Shown here piece after piece: positions 52,176-62,131 of a DNA stretch of 64,000 nucleotides. This stretch comes from Branchipolynoe longqiensis (taxonomy: Eukaryota; Annelida; Polychaeta; Phyllodocida; Polynoidae). The notes below the pieces were generated by a model. It did not search any database and was not told the DNA's origin. It saw only the letters and a list, made by a program, of their open reading frames with translations. The position numbers and the translations under genes are program-made. Within the stretch, counting starts at the first letter, position 1. Each line of letters starts with the position of its first letter. The DNA is taken from positions 4,092,001-4,156,000 of the forward strand of contig CM059203.1 of assembly GCA_030323885.1 (NCBI GenBank), given 5' to 3'.

Positions 52176-52715
52176 TTAAAGTTGCATAGTCCTATAATAA
52201 TATACAATTTTCAAAACCAAAACAATTATCTAGATTTATTCTACATATCTAACTTAGATACTGGTGCACTTATTAAATATTTGTCATCACACTGAAGGGA
52301 ATACAGATGAAATTTAAGAGAACCTGTTACTGCAGACGCCTATGGTGTCAGAGTTTTGGCGTGCTTGCCAAAATTAATTTTGCATGGTCATACTTCAAAT
52401 ATCTCCAAAGTTAACCATCGAAAATAAAAGTTACTTCAAACTAAAGTAAAGTGGTCTATCGCGATAAATATAATGTAGTGTAGTAGGCTGCACTGACCTC
52501 TCAGGCAAGTAACCACATAGACAGGTAGGCGTGGGTAGTGTGTTGATCTCAGGGAGCCTAGGTGGTGTAATGGTTAGCACACTGGCCTGGAATGCAAAGA
52601 GATGTGGGTTCGAGTCCCACTCTAGGCACAATATTTCCCATTTTCATCACCCCCACGACAGTATTTATCTCAGAAAATGACAGAAACTCTAAACCATCAG
52701 AACATGCAGCTTTAA
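52176..52715. mobile_element. MITE-P, split by SINE-C
   Basis: Left TTAAAGTTGCATAGTCCTAT, right ACCATCAGAACATGCAGCTT TAA. GATAAATATA before and TATTTATCTCAG after the SINE join as in the uninterrupted copies. Confidence 0.82.
52473..52661 (+). mobile_element. SINE-C
   Basis: GTAGTGTAGTAGGCTGCACT, A box GGTGGTGTAATGGTTAGCAC, B box GGGTTCGAGTCCC, end TTTCATCACCCCCACGACAG. Confidence 0.85.
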
Positions 52716-52756
52716 CGACGCCTCTAGAGCGCATTGATTTTTATCATCGGCTATTG
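52716..52756 (-). mobile_element. SINE-R 3' end fragment
   Basis: CGACGCCTCTAGAGCGCATT then GATTTTTATCATCGGCTATT on the + strand is the complement of the SINE-R tail (AATAGCCGATGATAAAAATC ... CTCTAGAGGTGTCG). Confidence 0.75.
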
Positions 52757-52865
52757 GACTTCTATAGAAGTAGACAAATGCACAATTTTATTCTTAACAC
52801 ATAACATCAAAGATCTTTGTCACGCAAACCAGCCCACAGTGTGACATCATTTTTTATTATTTGTT

Positions 52866-53096
52866 GTTGTTGTTACATTAGTTGTTTAAGCAGGGGAAAT
52901 TTCAGTCGCAGACGACTGGTCTTCCTCATTCCACTGCTCCTTGCCCTATCCTAGTAATGCTGAGTGCCTGGCTAGGAAGCGACAAGTATCAATTTTTAAG
53001 TCATTGGTTCGACTCGACCAGGATTCGAAACCACGATCCCAAGATCTGCCAACACGGGAGACGGACGCTCTAACTCATTCGGCCATCCTGTCTGGT
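52866..53096 (-). mobile_element. SINE-A2, full length
   Basis: Tail ACATTAGTTGTTTAAGCAGG and GACTGGTCTTCCTCATTCCA; head GGATGGCCGAATGAGTTAGA GCG on the - strand. Confidence 0.87.
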
Positions 53097-53645
53097 TGAT
53101 GATGTCCTTTTGATGTCAGTGTCTGATGTTGCCCTGTCACAGTGTTGACCATCAGAAGTAGGTTGTGTAAGCATCGGGATGATTTCAGATATAAATATTA
53201 TAATGTCAGATGTCTGACATCATTGACATGATGTCAGATGAAGAGTTCAGGCACAAAACCACGTAAACGCCAATCCAAAGATGTATTTTAAATAAAAGAT
53301 TTTCCCCTGAAAATAATTTTAATTCTCACTAATTCCATTTTCATATAATCATGCAGTTATGGAGCAATGAACACGAAAATAAGAATATTCAATTTTTTTT
53401 TTCTAGGTTTGATTCCAATGTTTATCTCCATTTTTGGATTGGCATTGACGTTGTTTCACACCTGAACTCTTCACATGTAGACTTATTCAAATTGAATGTG
53501 CATAGTGATTTATTATTGTGGGACTTGGGCGATTGTAAATAAATGATTAAATTAGAACAATATTTTAATATTAATTTAACATTGGCTGCCAGACCAGGAT
53601 TTGGACCTGATAATCCAGTCATGCAATCTCCCAGCTTAGCCCACC
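53097..53645. other. No gene seen
   Basis: TGATGTC and TGTCAGAT words recur at 53100-53250. Open frames at 53351-53542 (+) and 53422-53697 (-) show no domain. Confidence 0.4.
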
Positions 53646-53646
53646 A

Positions 53647-54092
53647 GACAGGATGGCCGAATGAGTTGAGTGCCTGGCTCCCGTTTTGGTAGATCATGGG
53701 GTTCGAACCCTGATCGAGTCAAACCCATGACTTAAGCCAGGTACACACCTACCGTTTATCCCCACCCACCCACCGTTTATGATCTAAAACTGCCCGTTTC
53801 GCGCACAAAAATCGCTAGGTGTGCACTCCCCGCGCACGCCTAGCGATTGCGATTCGCGACTAAAAACTCAGTTTTAGGGCTAAAACGGGCCGATTACGAT
53901 TGCAATTCGCGATTCGAAAAATGAATCGGTTCGTTTTCAGTTTTAAGCGGGTCGGGTCGAGTCGCGAGTTTTAGTGCGCGAATCGTATACAGTAGGTGTG
54001 TACTTGGTATTAGTAATTGATACTTGTTGCTTCCTAGCCAGGCGCTCGGCATTATTAGGATAGGGCAAGAACTGGTTGGCTCAGTGTCAGGA
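53647..54092 (+). mobile_element. SINE-A, split by a TTAA MITE, 3'-truncated
   Basis: Head GGATGGCCGAATGAGTTGAG, B-box GGGTTCGAACCC, body to CCATGACTTA; it resumes at TAGTAATTGATACTTGTTGC and ends at GGTTGGCTCAGTGTCAGGAT. Confidence 0.82.
53736..54008. mobile_element. GTCACAC-like MITE, CGATTCGCGA words
   Basis: TTAA at 53732-53735 and ATTA at 54009-54012. Tips GCCAGGTACACACCTACCGT and ACAGTAGGTGTGTACTTGGT are inverted. The interior has CGATTGCGATTCGCGAC, CGATTGCAATTCGCGATTCG and GTCGGGTCGAGTCGCGAG words and CACCCACCCACC near the left end. Confidence 0.83.
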
Positions 54093-54202
54093 TACTTTAG
54101 TAAAAAGGTCATGCATGCTATTTGCAGTGTAAAATTGTTGGCGCAGGGCCTTCTGGGAAGATGTCACTCAGGGATAGCAAATATTTGTGTAAGCCATGGT
54201 TA

Positions 54203-54813
54203 TTAAAACGGCATTGTCCGATGGTTATAAGTTTCCGTGAATAGATACATTTTAATATATTAGATTGATCGCAAAAATGTACCTTACTTTAGCTTAAAGT
54301 AGTTTGATTAGAAATGGCTATAAATGGAGATATTCGAAATGAAAAGGCGAAAAATCCATTTTGGTGTGCATATCAATATTCTCAAACAATTGGATTCAGA
54401 AGAAAAAGGTTCTATTAAATCGACTTAATATACAGATGGTTGGTTGTTGGAGTTTTACATCCTGGCAACATCTAAGGTCATATCAGGACGGGCACTGACT
54501 TGTGGCAGCGCGCACTCATGGCGACTTTATAGTGCTGCCCCACTGGGAGAAGAGGCTGCCAGCCCCATGACTTGATATCCCACTCAGTCACATTATCCTG
54601 ACACCGAGCCAACCAGTCCTTGCCCTATCCTAATAATGCCGAGCACCTGGCTGGGAAGTGACAAGTATAAATATTTATGTCATTGGTTTGACTCGACCAG
54701 GATGCCAACCCGTGGGTTTGGATCCCACGATCTACCAAAACGAGAGATGGACGCTCAACTCATTTGGCCATCCCGTATGGTTAGATTATTTTATCGGACT
54801 GTGCAGCTTTAAA
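54203..54813. mobile_element. MITE-P, split by SINE-A
   Basis: Left TTAAAACGGCATTGTCCGAT, right TTATCGGACTGTGCAGCTTT AAA. The SINE-A at 54436-54780 is inserted near the right end; ATGGTT occurs on both sides of it. Confidence 0.8.
54436..54780 (-). mobile_element. SINE-A, full length
   Basis: Tail TTGGAGTTTTACATCCTGGC, complete body, head GGGATGGCCAAATGAGTTGA on the - strand. It has a doubled B-box region (CCAACCCGTGGGTTTGGATC), as in the copy at 55078. Confidence 0.88.
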
Positions 54814-55077
54814 ATCACGTGACCTCGGTAGATACAGGTCATCGATTGAGCGTATTCAATCAGGAGGAAGGTGTCTAGGAAGTCACACCCCAAGCTCTTC
54901 GCTATTGATTTATCGAAACAAAAAGGGAGTGCGAAGAATGCAAATGAGTCCCCTGTGGGTCATTGTCCATCCTCGACTGTGATTGGCTGAGAGAAGGAGC
55001 CGGTCTGCCAAGTGTTTCTCCTAATGCCTGACGCTGAGCAAACCCATCTTACTAACTAACCACCAACCAACTAACCT
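54814..55077. promoter_or_regulatory. Cluster of regulatory-type motifs, no gene seen
   Basis: TCACGTGAC (E-box) at 54814-54822, ATGCAAAT (octamer) near 54938-54945 and TGATTGGCTG (inverted CCAAT) near 54981-54990. No exon or CpG-rich start is recognisable. Confidence 0.2.
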
Positions 55078-55422
55078 TGTTTGTTTATTGTTGTCTTACG
55101 TCCCAGCAACATCTACGATCATATCAGGACGGGTACCGACTTGTGACAGTGCACACTCATGGTGACTTTATAGTGCTGTCCCACTTGGAGACCAGGCCAT
55201 CAGCACCATGACCTGATATCCCACTCAGTCACATTATCCTGACACTGAGCCAACCAGTCCTTGCCCCGTCCTAATAATGCAGAGCGCCTGGCTAGGAGGC
55301 GACAAGTATAAATTTTTAAGTCATTGGTTTGACTCGACCAGGATGCCAACCGGTGGGTTTGGATCCCACGATCTACCAAAACGGGAGACGGACGGTCAAC
55401 TCAATCGCCCATCCCATCTGGT
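55078..55422 (-). mobile_element. SINE-A, full length
   Basis: Tail TTTATTGTTGTCTTACGTCC, full body, head GGGATGGGCGATTGAGTTGA on the - strand. It shares the CCAACCGGTGGGTTTGGATC feature with the previous copy, so the two belong to one subfamily. Confidence 0.88.
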
Positions 55423-55837
55423 GTGTCCTGTTAGTGGACCTTTAAAGGTTGCTCGTGGAGCGGATTGAAGGAACTGAAGCGGATAACCTTTGTATAAAAG
55501 TAATTAAGGCTGTATATTGATCATGTTGCTTTTTATCTTGTTGCCTCACAGAGGGATTACATAACTAATCCTGATAATCTCACTTGTGTTCGATCTGTTT
55601 CATGAGTCGGGTTTCTTAGTTTTATGGTGTTGTTTTTTGTTATTTCTGTTCCCTCCCATAATTTACCAGGCGATAATTTGTAAGGGCGTTATCTGCTTTG
55701 ACTAAATAACTATGGCTGTTGGTGTTACATAATGGACAATAGATAGATTTGTCATAGGTGTTCTAAACTGCATTCAGCTCATTGGGTTAAGTGTCCACAC
55801 TAGCCATATTAGGAGTAATACCAACGCCTGTATAATT
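55423..55837. other. No gene seen
   Basis: AT-rich sequence, no recognised repeat or coding region. Confidence 0.4.
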
Positions 55838-56616
55838 TGTTTGTCGTTTTATGTCCTAGTAACATCTAGGGTCATATCAGGATGGGTTCCTACCTGTAAC
55901 AGTGCACAGTCATGGCGACTTTATGGTGCTGCCTCACTGGGAAACCATGCCGCCAGGACCAGGAACCAATTTCCCATACAGTGACATTATCCTGATGCTG
56001 AGCTAACCAGTACTGGCTCTTCTTCTTCTTTTCCGTTCGCCTTCAATTACGCTTGGAGCCCAGTTCTCATAATAAAATTGACAGTCCTCTGTAGCACATC
56101 TGCAGCCCCGTACAGCTTCTCCTGCAATTCAGTGGGAGCTGGCCATATCTCTTCCCTCAGTGAGTGATGGTTCAAGCAGCTCTGTAGGATATGCTCAGCA
56201 GTCTGATCTTCCTCTCCACAGGGTTAGAGGGCAGATGCTACTACATGGAAGTATCTGTGCAGGTGATTGTTAAGCCTGTTATGCCCAGTCCTAAGGCAGA
56301 AGATGATCACTTGATGTTGTCTTGACAGTTGATGGTAGCTGTCTTGTGATTCTGGTGATCTATGCAGAGACTTAATGATAGTCTTCATCTCCTTAAAGTC
56401 AACTCTGTTTTCGTGCTGTTCTGCCTCTGCACCCATCTTTGCCATTTTGTCAGCTTCTTCATTACCTTGAATGCCGCAGTCTGAGGGAATCCACTGCAGC
56501 ACAATTCTGAAGCAGTGGCTATTTTGAAGTGCTTCCTGGAGTCGTGGCAGTTTGATCTCTGTGACTGCCTCTACTGGCTGTATCCTAGTAATGTCAAGCG
56601 CCAGGCTAGGTAACGA
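55838..56616 (-). mobile_element. SINE-A, split by a LINE
   Basis: SINE-A at 55838-56018 (tail TTGTTTGTCGTTTTATGTCC to GAGCTAACCAG) and 56572-56616 (GTATCCTAGTAATGTCAAGC). The pieces rejoin at TACTGGCT. Confidence 0.85.
56019..56571 (-). mobile_element. Non-LTR retrotransposon 3' end: RNase H and C-terminal region
   Basis: The - strand encodes VLQWIPSDCGIQGNEEADKM (RNase H motif with GNEEAD), then MKTIIKSLHRSPESQDSYHQ and VIIFCLRTGHNRLNNHLHRY to a stop at 56224. The same frame continues with PCGEEDQTAEHILQSCLNHH and REEIWPAPTELQEKLYG before a stop at about 56050. The Cys/His cluster and HILQSC are typical of this ORF2 end. One in-frame stop replaces a codon of the first Cys motif. The 3' end is an AAG repeat. 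TACTGGCT at 56011-56018 and 56572-56579 is an 8-bp target duplication. Confidence 0.9.
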
Positions 56617-56862
56617 CAATAATTGATATTTGTCGCTACCGTACCTGGCATTCTGCGTTGTAAGTTTTTAGGCAAAGACTGGTTGGCTCAATGTCGGGAT
56701 ATTGCAAATGAGTGGGATATCAGTTGATGGTGCTACAAGTGTGGTATCTCACTGCGGCATCGCTATAACGCCATCATTAGGGCACACTGTCACAAGTTGG
56801 TACTTGTGCTGCTATGACATTTGGTGTTGCTCGGACATAAAACCCCAGCACAGAAACCCTGT
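56617..56862 (+). mobile_element. SINE-A, head-less, facing the previous copy
   Basis: TTGATATTTGTCGCTACCGT through AAGACTGGTTGGCTCAATGT to the tail GACATAAAACCCCAGCAC. With the previous SINE-A it forms an inverted pair. Confidence 0.7.
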
Positions 56863-56880
56863 GAATGGCACATATAATAA

Positions 56881-57110
56881 CAGTGTAGTAGTCTGCACTG
56901 ACCCCCAAGTCTAGGGGCCACATAGACAGGTAGGCGTGGGTAAGATGATGACATCAGGAAGCCTAGGTGGTGTAATGGTTAGCACACTGGCCCGGAATGC
57001 AAAAGAAGCGGCTTCGATTCCTGCTCCAGGCACAATATTTCCAATTTTAATCACCCGCTCGACACTAGTGCCATGACCAGGACCCTGTACAAGCTACAGT
57101 GTATGTATAT
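56881..57110 (+). mobile_element. SINE-C
   Basis: CAGTGTAGTAGTCTGCACTG, GGTGGTGTAATGGTTAGCAC, GCTTCGATTCC, TTTCCAATTTTAATCACCCG and TGCCATGACCAGGACCCTGT. Confidence 0.8.
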
Positions 57111-57157
57111 ATAATATGTAAGCGCATATCCTGTATGAATGTAATTGTAAGCATTAT

Positions 57158-57743
57158 GGGGCTGTCATACTATGACGCTTCTCCCGGCGACCCGTCAGCG
57201 TTGAAAATAAAATGTTAAGCGTCGAGAAACGTTAAAGATTTAGGGGAAATATGGGGAAATTGGATGTTGGCGCAGCGTGTGAGTAGCGCGGCGCCAACGT
57301 GTGTCGAAGGGTTGGGGAAAAAAAAAAGAAGTTTGGCGCGACGTCTTCATATAACCTTAAATGTTGCTAGGGTGTAAAACAAAAACGCCCCACTTTGCCG
57401 AAACGGTTGGGAATGGCCCTCCCGCGCACCCGGCGTCTGCCTGGCGTTCCCATAACGTTATTCCGGCGCGTCCAATGCAGCGCGACGCGCGCCTAACGTC
57501 CTTACCCATATATTTGCGCGCACTGTCGATTGCTGTTTTTTTTTTAACATGCTTCAAACCTTGGCCGACCAATAACGCGCGCCGACGTTATCCGCCGACC
57601 GTCAACGTCAAAGATAGTGTACCGACGTGTACCGACGTGCGCATAACGCGTGCCCAGCAGGTTCCGACGTTTCCCTTATTTTCGCCCAAAATGCTCACAC
57701 GTCGACGGGTCGCCGGTAAGAAGCGTCGTAGTGTGACACCCCC
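57158..57743. mobile_element. GTCACAC element 9, GCGTCG/CCGACG words
   Basis: Left tip GGGGCTGTCATACTATGACG and right tip CGTCGTAGTGTGACACCCCC are inverted, and the match continues inward through CGGCGACCCGTC and GACGGGTCGCCG. TTAT and AATA flank it. CATGCTTCAAACCTTGGCC at 57548-57566 matches the inner block. The 133-codon frame in it is a product of its GC-rich words. Confidence 0.87.
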
Positions 57744-57785
57744 AATATACATAACTATTTAAAAGAGTTACAATTCCAGGTGGGC

Positions 57786-57985
57786 GAGTGTAGTAGTCTG
57801 CACCAACTTCTCAGGCAAGGAGCTACATAGACAGGCAGGCGTAGAAAGGCTAATGACATCAGGGACTCTAGGTGGTGTAATGGTTAGCACACTGGCCCGG
57901 AATGCGAGCGATGTGGGTTCGATTCCCCCTCTAGGAGAAATATTTCCCATTTTCATCAAACACCCCCACCCCCACGACAACAACT
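57786..57985 (+). mobile_element. SINE-C
   Basis: GTGTAGTAGTCTGCACCAAC, A box GGTGGTGTAATGGTTAGCAC, B box GGGTTCGATTCCC, end CCCACCCCCACGACAACAAC. Confidence 0.83.
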
Positions 57986-58007
57986 TCAATAGACTACATC
58001 ACGATTC

Positions 58008-58034
58008 CAGCGGCGCGGTGCATTGTGGGATCCA
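58008..58034 (-). promoter_or_regulatory. ZNF143-like motif
   Basis: GCGCGGTGCATTGTGGGATC on + is the complement of the motif seen at 16563 (TCCCACAATGCACCGCGC). Two nearly identical 18-mers may mark a shared unrecognised repeat instead. Confidence 0.25.
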
Positions 58035-58995
58035 TGGAAAAAAAAAAAACCTGCAAGAAATGCATGGCACATGCTAATACACTGGGTGCAGCTATGAAAT
58101 GTGCTAGTTTCAGCTAATCTCAGCTCTTGTTTGATACAGAAAATACCAACTAAAAAATATATATAATAAATTAAGATATAATCTTTTATCCAGCATTGCA
58201 TTTACATCAATATAATCGGCACTCACACTAGTGTTAGAGCCATAGCCAGAGTCAGTTTTACCTATTTTATTCATGTTTTTATTTATATCCTATGGTTAAT
58301 GACATATGTAGAACTAGAAAATGAGTAGGGTTAATCAGATATTGGTTATATATTTCCTTGAAACAAGTGTCTGTTGACACATTTAGCATTTTCATATTTA
58401 GAACAAGAATTAATAATAGTAATGTGGATATCAGCCTTAAAGTGACTGATTGTATGTTTCTAAGCTCAAAATGTTTAACTATGGCTAGTTTTGTCTTAGC
58501 TATATTCATCAGATCATTTATAGTGCATGTGTGCATACATGTTTATGCCAAATTATGTACTTCTATTCATTTGGAATAAAATGGAAGTTTTGCCCTACCC
58601 GTATCAGCAAACTGAATGGCCATACGCATTTGCTTTGCTGCCAACGCCGTTTTCAGCACATGCGCAGTTGGAACAGTGATCTCGTCTATTGATGGCTCGC
58701 ACCTGGTGAGCAAAATAGGTGGAAAACCTTGTCCACCTATGGCACTATTGATCACTGTGTCCTGTGTCCTGGTTTCTGGTTTCTGGCTTTCCCTGAGCAG
58801 TTAACATTGATCGATGTGCCTGTCTCACTAAGCTGAGCGATAATGGGGGACAGGATTACCTTCATGCCAATCACAGGGATTCACAGCGTGGCTTGGTTTT
58901 TTCGTGTGTTTTTTTTAGGTCACATTAGATTGAAATGAAGATAAATAGGTTGTGACAGCCTGCAGTGTCTGATAGACTGCAAAACTCCAATAAAT
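58035..58995. other. No gene confirmed
   Basis: The segment 58567-58800 is open on both strands (for example CEPSIDEITVPTAHVLKTAL on -) with protein-like composition but no recognised family. 58040-58560 is AT-rich and unassigned. A GATGAT tract lies at 58996-59030. Confidence 0.3.
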
Positions 58996-59102
58996 TGATG
59001 ATGATGATGGTGATAGTGATGATGATGGTCTACCGCCATGTCAGCAGCAAGGATCATATTCATGGCGAAAAGTTAGTGGGATTTATTCTGTCAGTTTTGA
59101 GA

Positions 59103-59451
59103 AAGTTGCATAGTGCGATGGTTTTGAATTTCTGTATCTTTTCTGAGATAAATATATTAGATCGATCACTAGTGTCTACTTTACATTAGTTCAAAATTAC
59201 GTTTATTTTAAATGGTAAACTTTTGAGATATTTTGAGTGCAAACATGGAAAGTTAGTTTCGGCAAGCCAAAACTCTGACACCATAGACTTCTGCAGTATC
59301 AGGTTCTGTTAAATTGACTCAGTATTCCCTTCTATGCAGAAACAAATGCTTAATAAGTGCATCAGTATCTAAGTTAGATATGTCAAATCAAATCTAGATA
59401 ATTGGTTTGGTTTTGAAAATTATATATATTTATCGGAATATGCAGCTTTAA
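59103..59451. mobile_element. MITE-P, intact
   Basis: Left AAGTTGCATAGTGCGATGGT, right ATTTATCGGAATATGCAGCT TTAA. The interior has TCTGAGATAAATATATTAGA, CTGACACCATAGACTTCTGC and TAATAAGTGCATCAGTATCT. About 350 bp. Confidence 0.85.
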
Positions 59452-59809
59452 TCACATTTATATGCTTACCTTGAAATTTAAATGAATATCTGAAATAATC
59501 AGGTTTGTGTCAAATGCCAGTAAATCTGATGTCTTGTGTGCAATTTTGAAGTGGTTAAATTTGTGTCAAATGACAACGAAATGTAACTCACAAAATATAC
59601 CCAAATAAAGAATTCATGATTGCAACCATTTATGAAAGCCTAATAATTATGTTCGAAGCCAAAGCAGCTGCTCCAGATTTGATGCTATCACACTCACTTA
59701 GATATTGTGTTGGGTGTTTTTTTTTGGTAAGATAGTTTATTCATCAGAACCTAAACAAAATTCGGCACCGAGGTACAGGTCTTCCGGCCATATACATTCA
59801 CTTGTGCTT
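59452..59809. other. No gene seen
   Basis: AT-rich; GTGTCAAATGCCAG and GTGTCAAATGACAA are a small internal duplication. Confidence 0.4.
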
Positions 59810-59811
59810 GC

Positions 59812-59870
59812 TGTGAATATGGCCTATGCTGCCGACACGGCGTAAAGCAACCACCAATCAATCAATCAAT
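59812..59870 (+). mobile_element. Retroelement 3' end with CAATCAAT tail
   Basis: GTGAATATGGCCTATGCTGC, CGACACGGCGTAAAGCAACC, ACCAATCAATCAATCAAT. Confidence 0.65.
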
Positions 59871-59998
59871 CTTCAATTGTACCATCCTAACCCAACGTGT
59901 TATCACAATCATTGCATGTGGTAAGAGCTGTCCATGGCAAGTTGTTGTTCTGGCAGGAACACTGATTGGTACATTTGTCACGGGATCCACACATGACA

Positions 59999-60333
59999 GG
60001 AGCGGGACGCAGCTCAGGCGGTAGAGTGTCCACCTGTGACGGTGTGGGTCATCCGATCGATCCTGCTCAGTGGACACATTTGAAGTTTGGGCTATTTTCC
60101 ATTTGAACCAGTTGTCCACAACTGGTTCATCAAAGGTTGTGGTATGTGTTGTCCTGTCTGTGGGGAAGTGCATATAAAAGACCCCTTGCTGCTTACCGGA
60201 AAGAGTAGCCAATGTGGCGGCAGTGGGTTTCCTCCAACGAAATGTGTCAGAATGACCATGTTTGACGTCCGAAAGCCGATGATGAAAGTCAATGTGCTTT
60301 AGAGGTGTCGTTAAATCAAACAAACTGTCCAAG
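59999..60333 (+). mobile_element. SINE-R, full length, 7-bp target duplication
   Basis: CATGACA at 59992-59998 and 60334-60340. Head GCAGCTCAGGCGGTAGAGTG, body GTGCATATAAAAGACCCCTT, tail GTGTCGTTAAATCAAACAAA. Confidence 0.9.
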
Positions 60334-60451
60334 CATGACAATGGAGGCATTTGACTGGGACCTTCCATCCGCAAGATTTAGGCTCCGCCCACTTGCATAG
60401 TGAAATAGGTTTTCAAATGCAAAGAGGACCAGTCAAATGGCTGCAGTGGTT

Positions 60452-60617
60452 TTAGCCAATCAGAGCTGTTCTCTTCCATTGCAAATGGCTGCCCTGAATG
60501 GGGGTGGCCATTTGCAATCGAAAAGAACCAATCAGAGCTGTTTATTTCCATTGCAAATGGCTGCCCCCATAGAGAGCAGCCATTTGCAATCGAAAAGAAC
60601 AGCTCTGATTGGCTGAA
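60452..60617. repeat. Alternating four-arm palindrome with CCAAT boxes
   Basis: An arm of about 42 bp (GCCAATCAGAGCTGTTCTCT, TCCATTGCAAATGGCTGC) at 60452-60494 is followed by its partial complement, a second arm at 60526-60565, and a full complement at 60577-60617. CCAAT or ATTGG occurs at 60456, 60528 and 60608. Each arm also carries ATTGCAAATGGC. It may be a small foldback element; no target duplication was identified. Confidence 0.7.
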
Positions 60618-60869
60618 GCTACTGAATCTTTCAACCTTTCCATATCAGCCATCTTGAAATACACCATGTGACCTTATGGATGGAGCCACAAGACCGATTC
60701 AATTCATACGCATGGAAACCCACTTCGGGACCCAGTCGAATAGGAATTTGTAAAGAAATATTTTGATATGCGTATAGAAAGGCCCAGTCGAATACGTCCA
60801 ATGATTCGGGCTAGGATACAGTTAAAACATGGTGTGAGTAGTATGGAGTAATGAAGAGTAACACAGGAA
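60618..60869. other. No gene seen
   Basis: CAGTCGAATA occurs twice (60737 and 60786). No coding region or known repeat. Confidence 0.4.
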
Positions 60870-61056
60870 TGTTTGTTTATTTGTTGTTTTACATCCTAGC
60901 AACATCTACGGTCATATCAGGACGCGTACCGACTTGTGACAGTGCGTACTTATGGCAACTTTTATAGTGCTGCCCCACTTGGACAACACACCGCCGGCAC
61001 CATGACCTGATATCCCACTCAGTCACATTATCCTGACACTGAGCGAACCAGTCCTA
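60870..61056 (-). mobile_element. SINE-A, 5'-truncated
   Basis: Tail TTGTTGTTTTACATCCTAGC to GACACTGAGCGAACCAGTCC, where it stops; head and half the body are absent. Confidence 0.82.
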
Positions 61057-61665
61057 AAGTTGAAAAATAAGTTGAAAAAAAGTTTGGCTACATGTATAGT
61101 GTCAATGTGTAAATTTTCACATTTTCACTCTAGCACAAAATCATACAATTATAATTTTGTTATCTTTTGTGGGATAAATTCAATTCAATACATGTAGACC
61201 TGCTAACATACATAATAGACAGAGGCTACAATAATTATTTGACTTGCTATCAATAAAACGAAGACTTAATTATCAGCATTGTAACGTGGAGACCAAATAT
61301 GTGGTGTCCAGTTTTGGAGAATAAACCATTCATGTATATGCATATGCAAACCATGAATCATTATATTCGATCACGATAGTGTAAGTAGGTCAAGTTGTGT
61401 TGGGCTTGTTACTGGCCCTTTAAGAGTTCTGCACACATCGTTTCGATTGTACCAGCAAGCAGGTTCTGTATTCTGAGTGTGTCTGTTGGGGACCAGTTCA
61501 ATGCCCCGACTCGCCCCACCCCACCCCACCCCACCCCCACCAGCCTATAGAGGACAAGCCCAAGAAAGACCAACTTTTTCTCCTTTTTTGTACCTGCATA
61601 ACACTTTGATTGACAGTCGAAGCAGGTCTCCAAGGTGAACATCCTCTGGCATTAGAACAATGACA
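61057..61665. other. No gene seen
   Basis: AT-rich to 61400; a CCCCA tract at 61511-61540. Open frames show no domain. Confidence 0.4.
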
Positions 61666-62003
61666 TTGTTATGCCGAATGAGTTGAGCGTCCGTCGCCTG
61701 CTTTGGGAGATCTGGGGATCGTGGGTCGAACCCTGGTCGAGTCAAACCAATGACTTAGAAATTGATACTTGTCACTTTCTAGCCATGTGCTCGGCATTAT
61801 TAGGATAGGACAAAGACTGGTTGGTTCAGTGTCAGGATAATGCGACTGGGTGGGATATCAGATCATGGTGGTAGCGGTCTGGTATCCCGGTGGGTCAGCA
61901 CTATAAAGTCAAATTGAGTGCGCACTGTCACAAGTTGGTACCCGTCCTGATATGACCTGAGATGTTGCTAGAACGTAAAGCAACAACAACCAAATAAACT
62001 TGA
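61666..62003 (+). mobile_element. SINE-A, near full length
   Basis: Head from TGCCGAATGAGTTGAGCGTC (first bases missing), B-box GTGGGTCGAACCC, full body, tail AACGTAAAGCAACAACAACC. Confidence 0.87.
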
Positions 62004-62131
62004 TTGACAGTAAATGACTAATAATATGTTGGAAACATATGACAATTAATATCCATATTAGTACGATTATTTCCAGTCTCTTCCATACTTTTAGATACAT
62101 ATATTAGGTTAATGGTCATAATCTACTTTAC

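Noticed and set aside
57361..57762. 133-codon frame
   Set aside because: Inside the GTCACAC element at 57158-57743; length is explained by GC-rich words lacking stops.
58567..58804. Overlapping frames on both strands with protein-like composition
   Set aside because: No recognised family, open on both strands, no splice signals that I could trust; left as unconfirmed.
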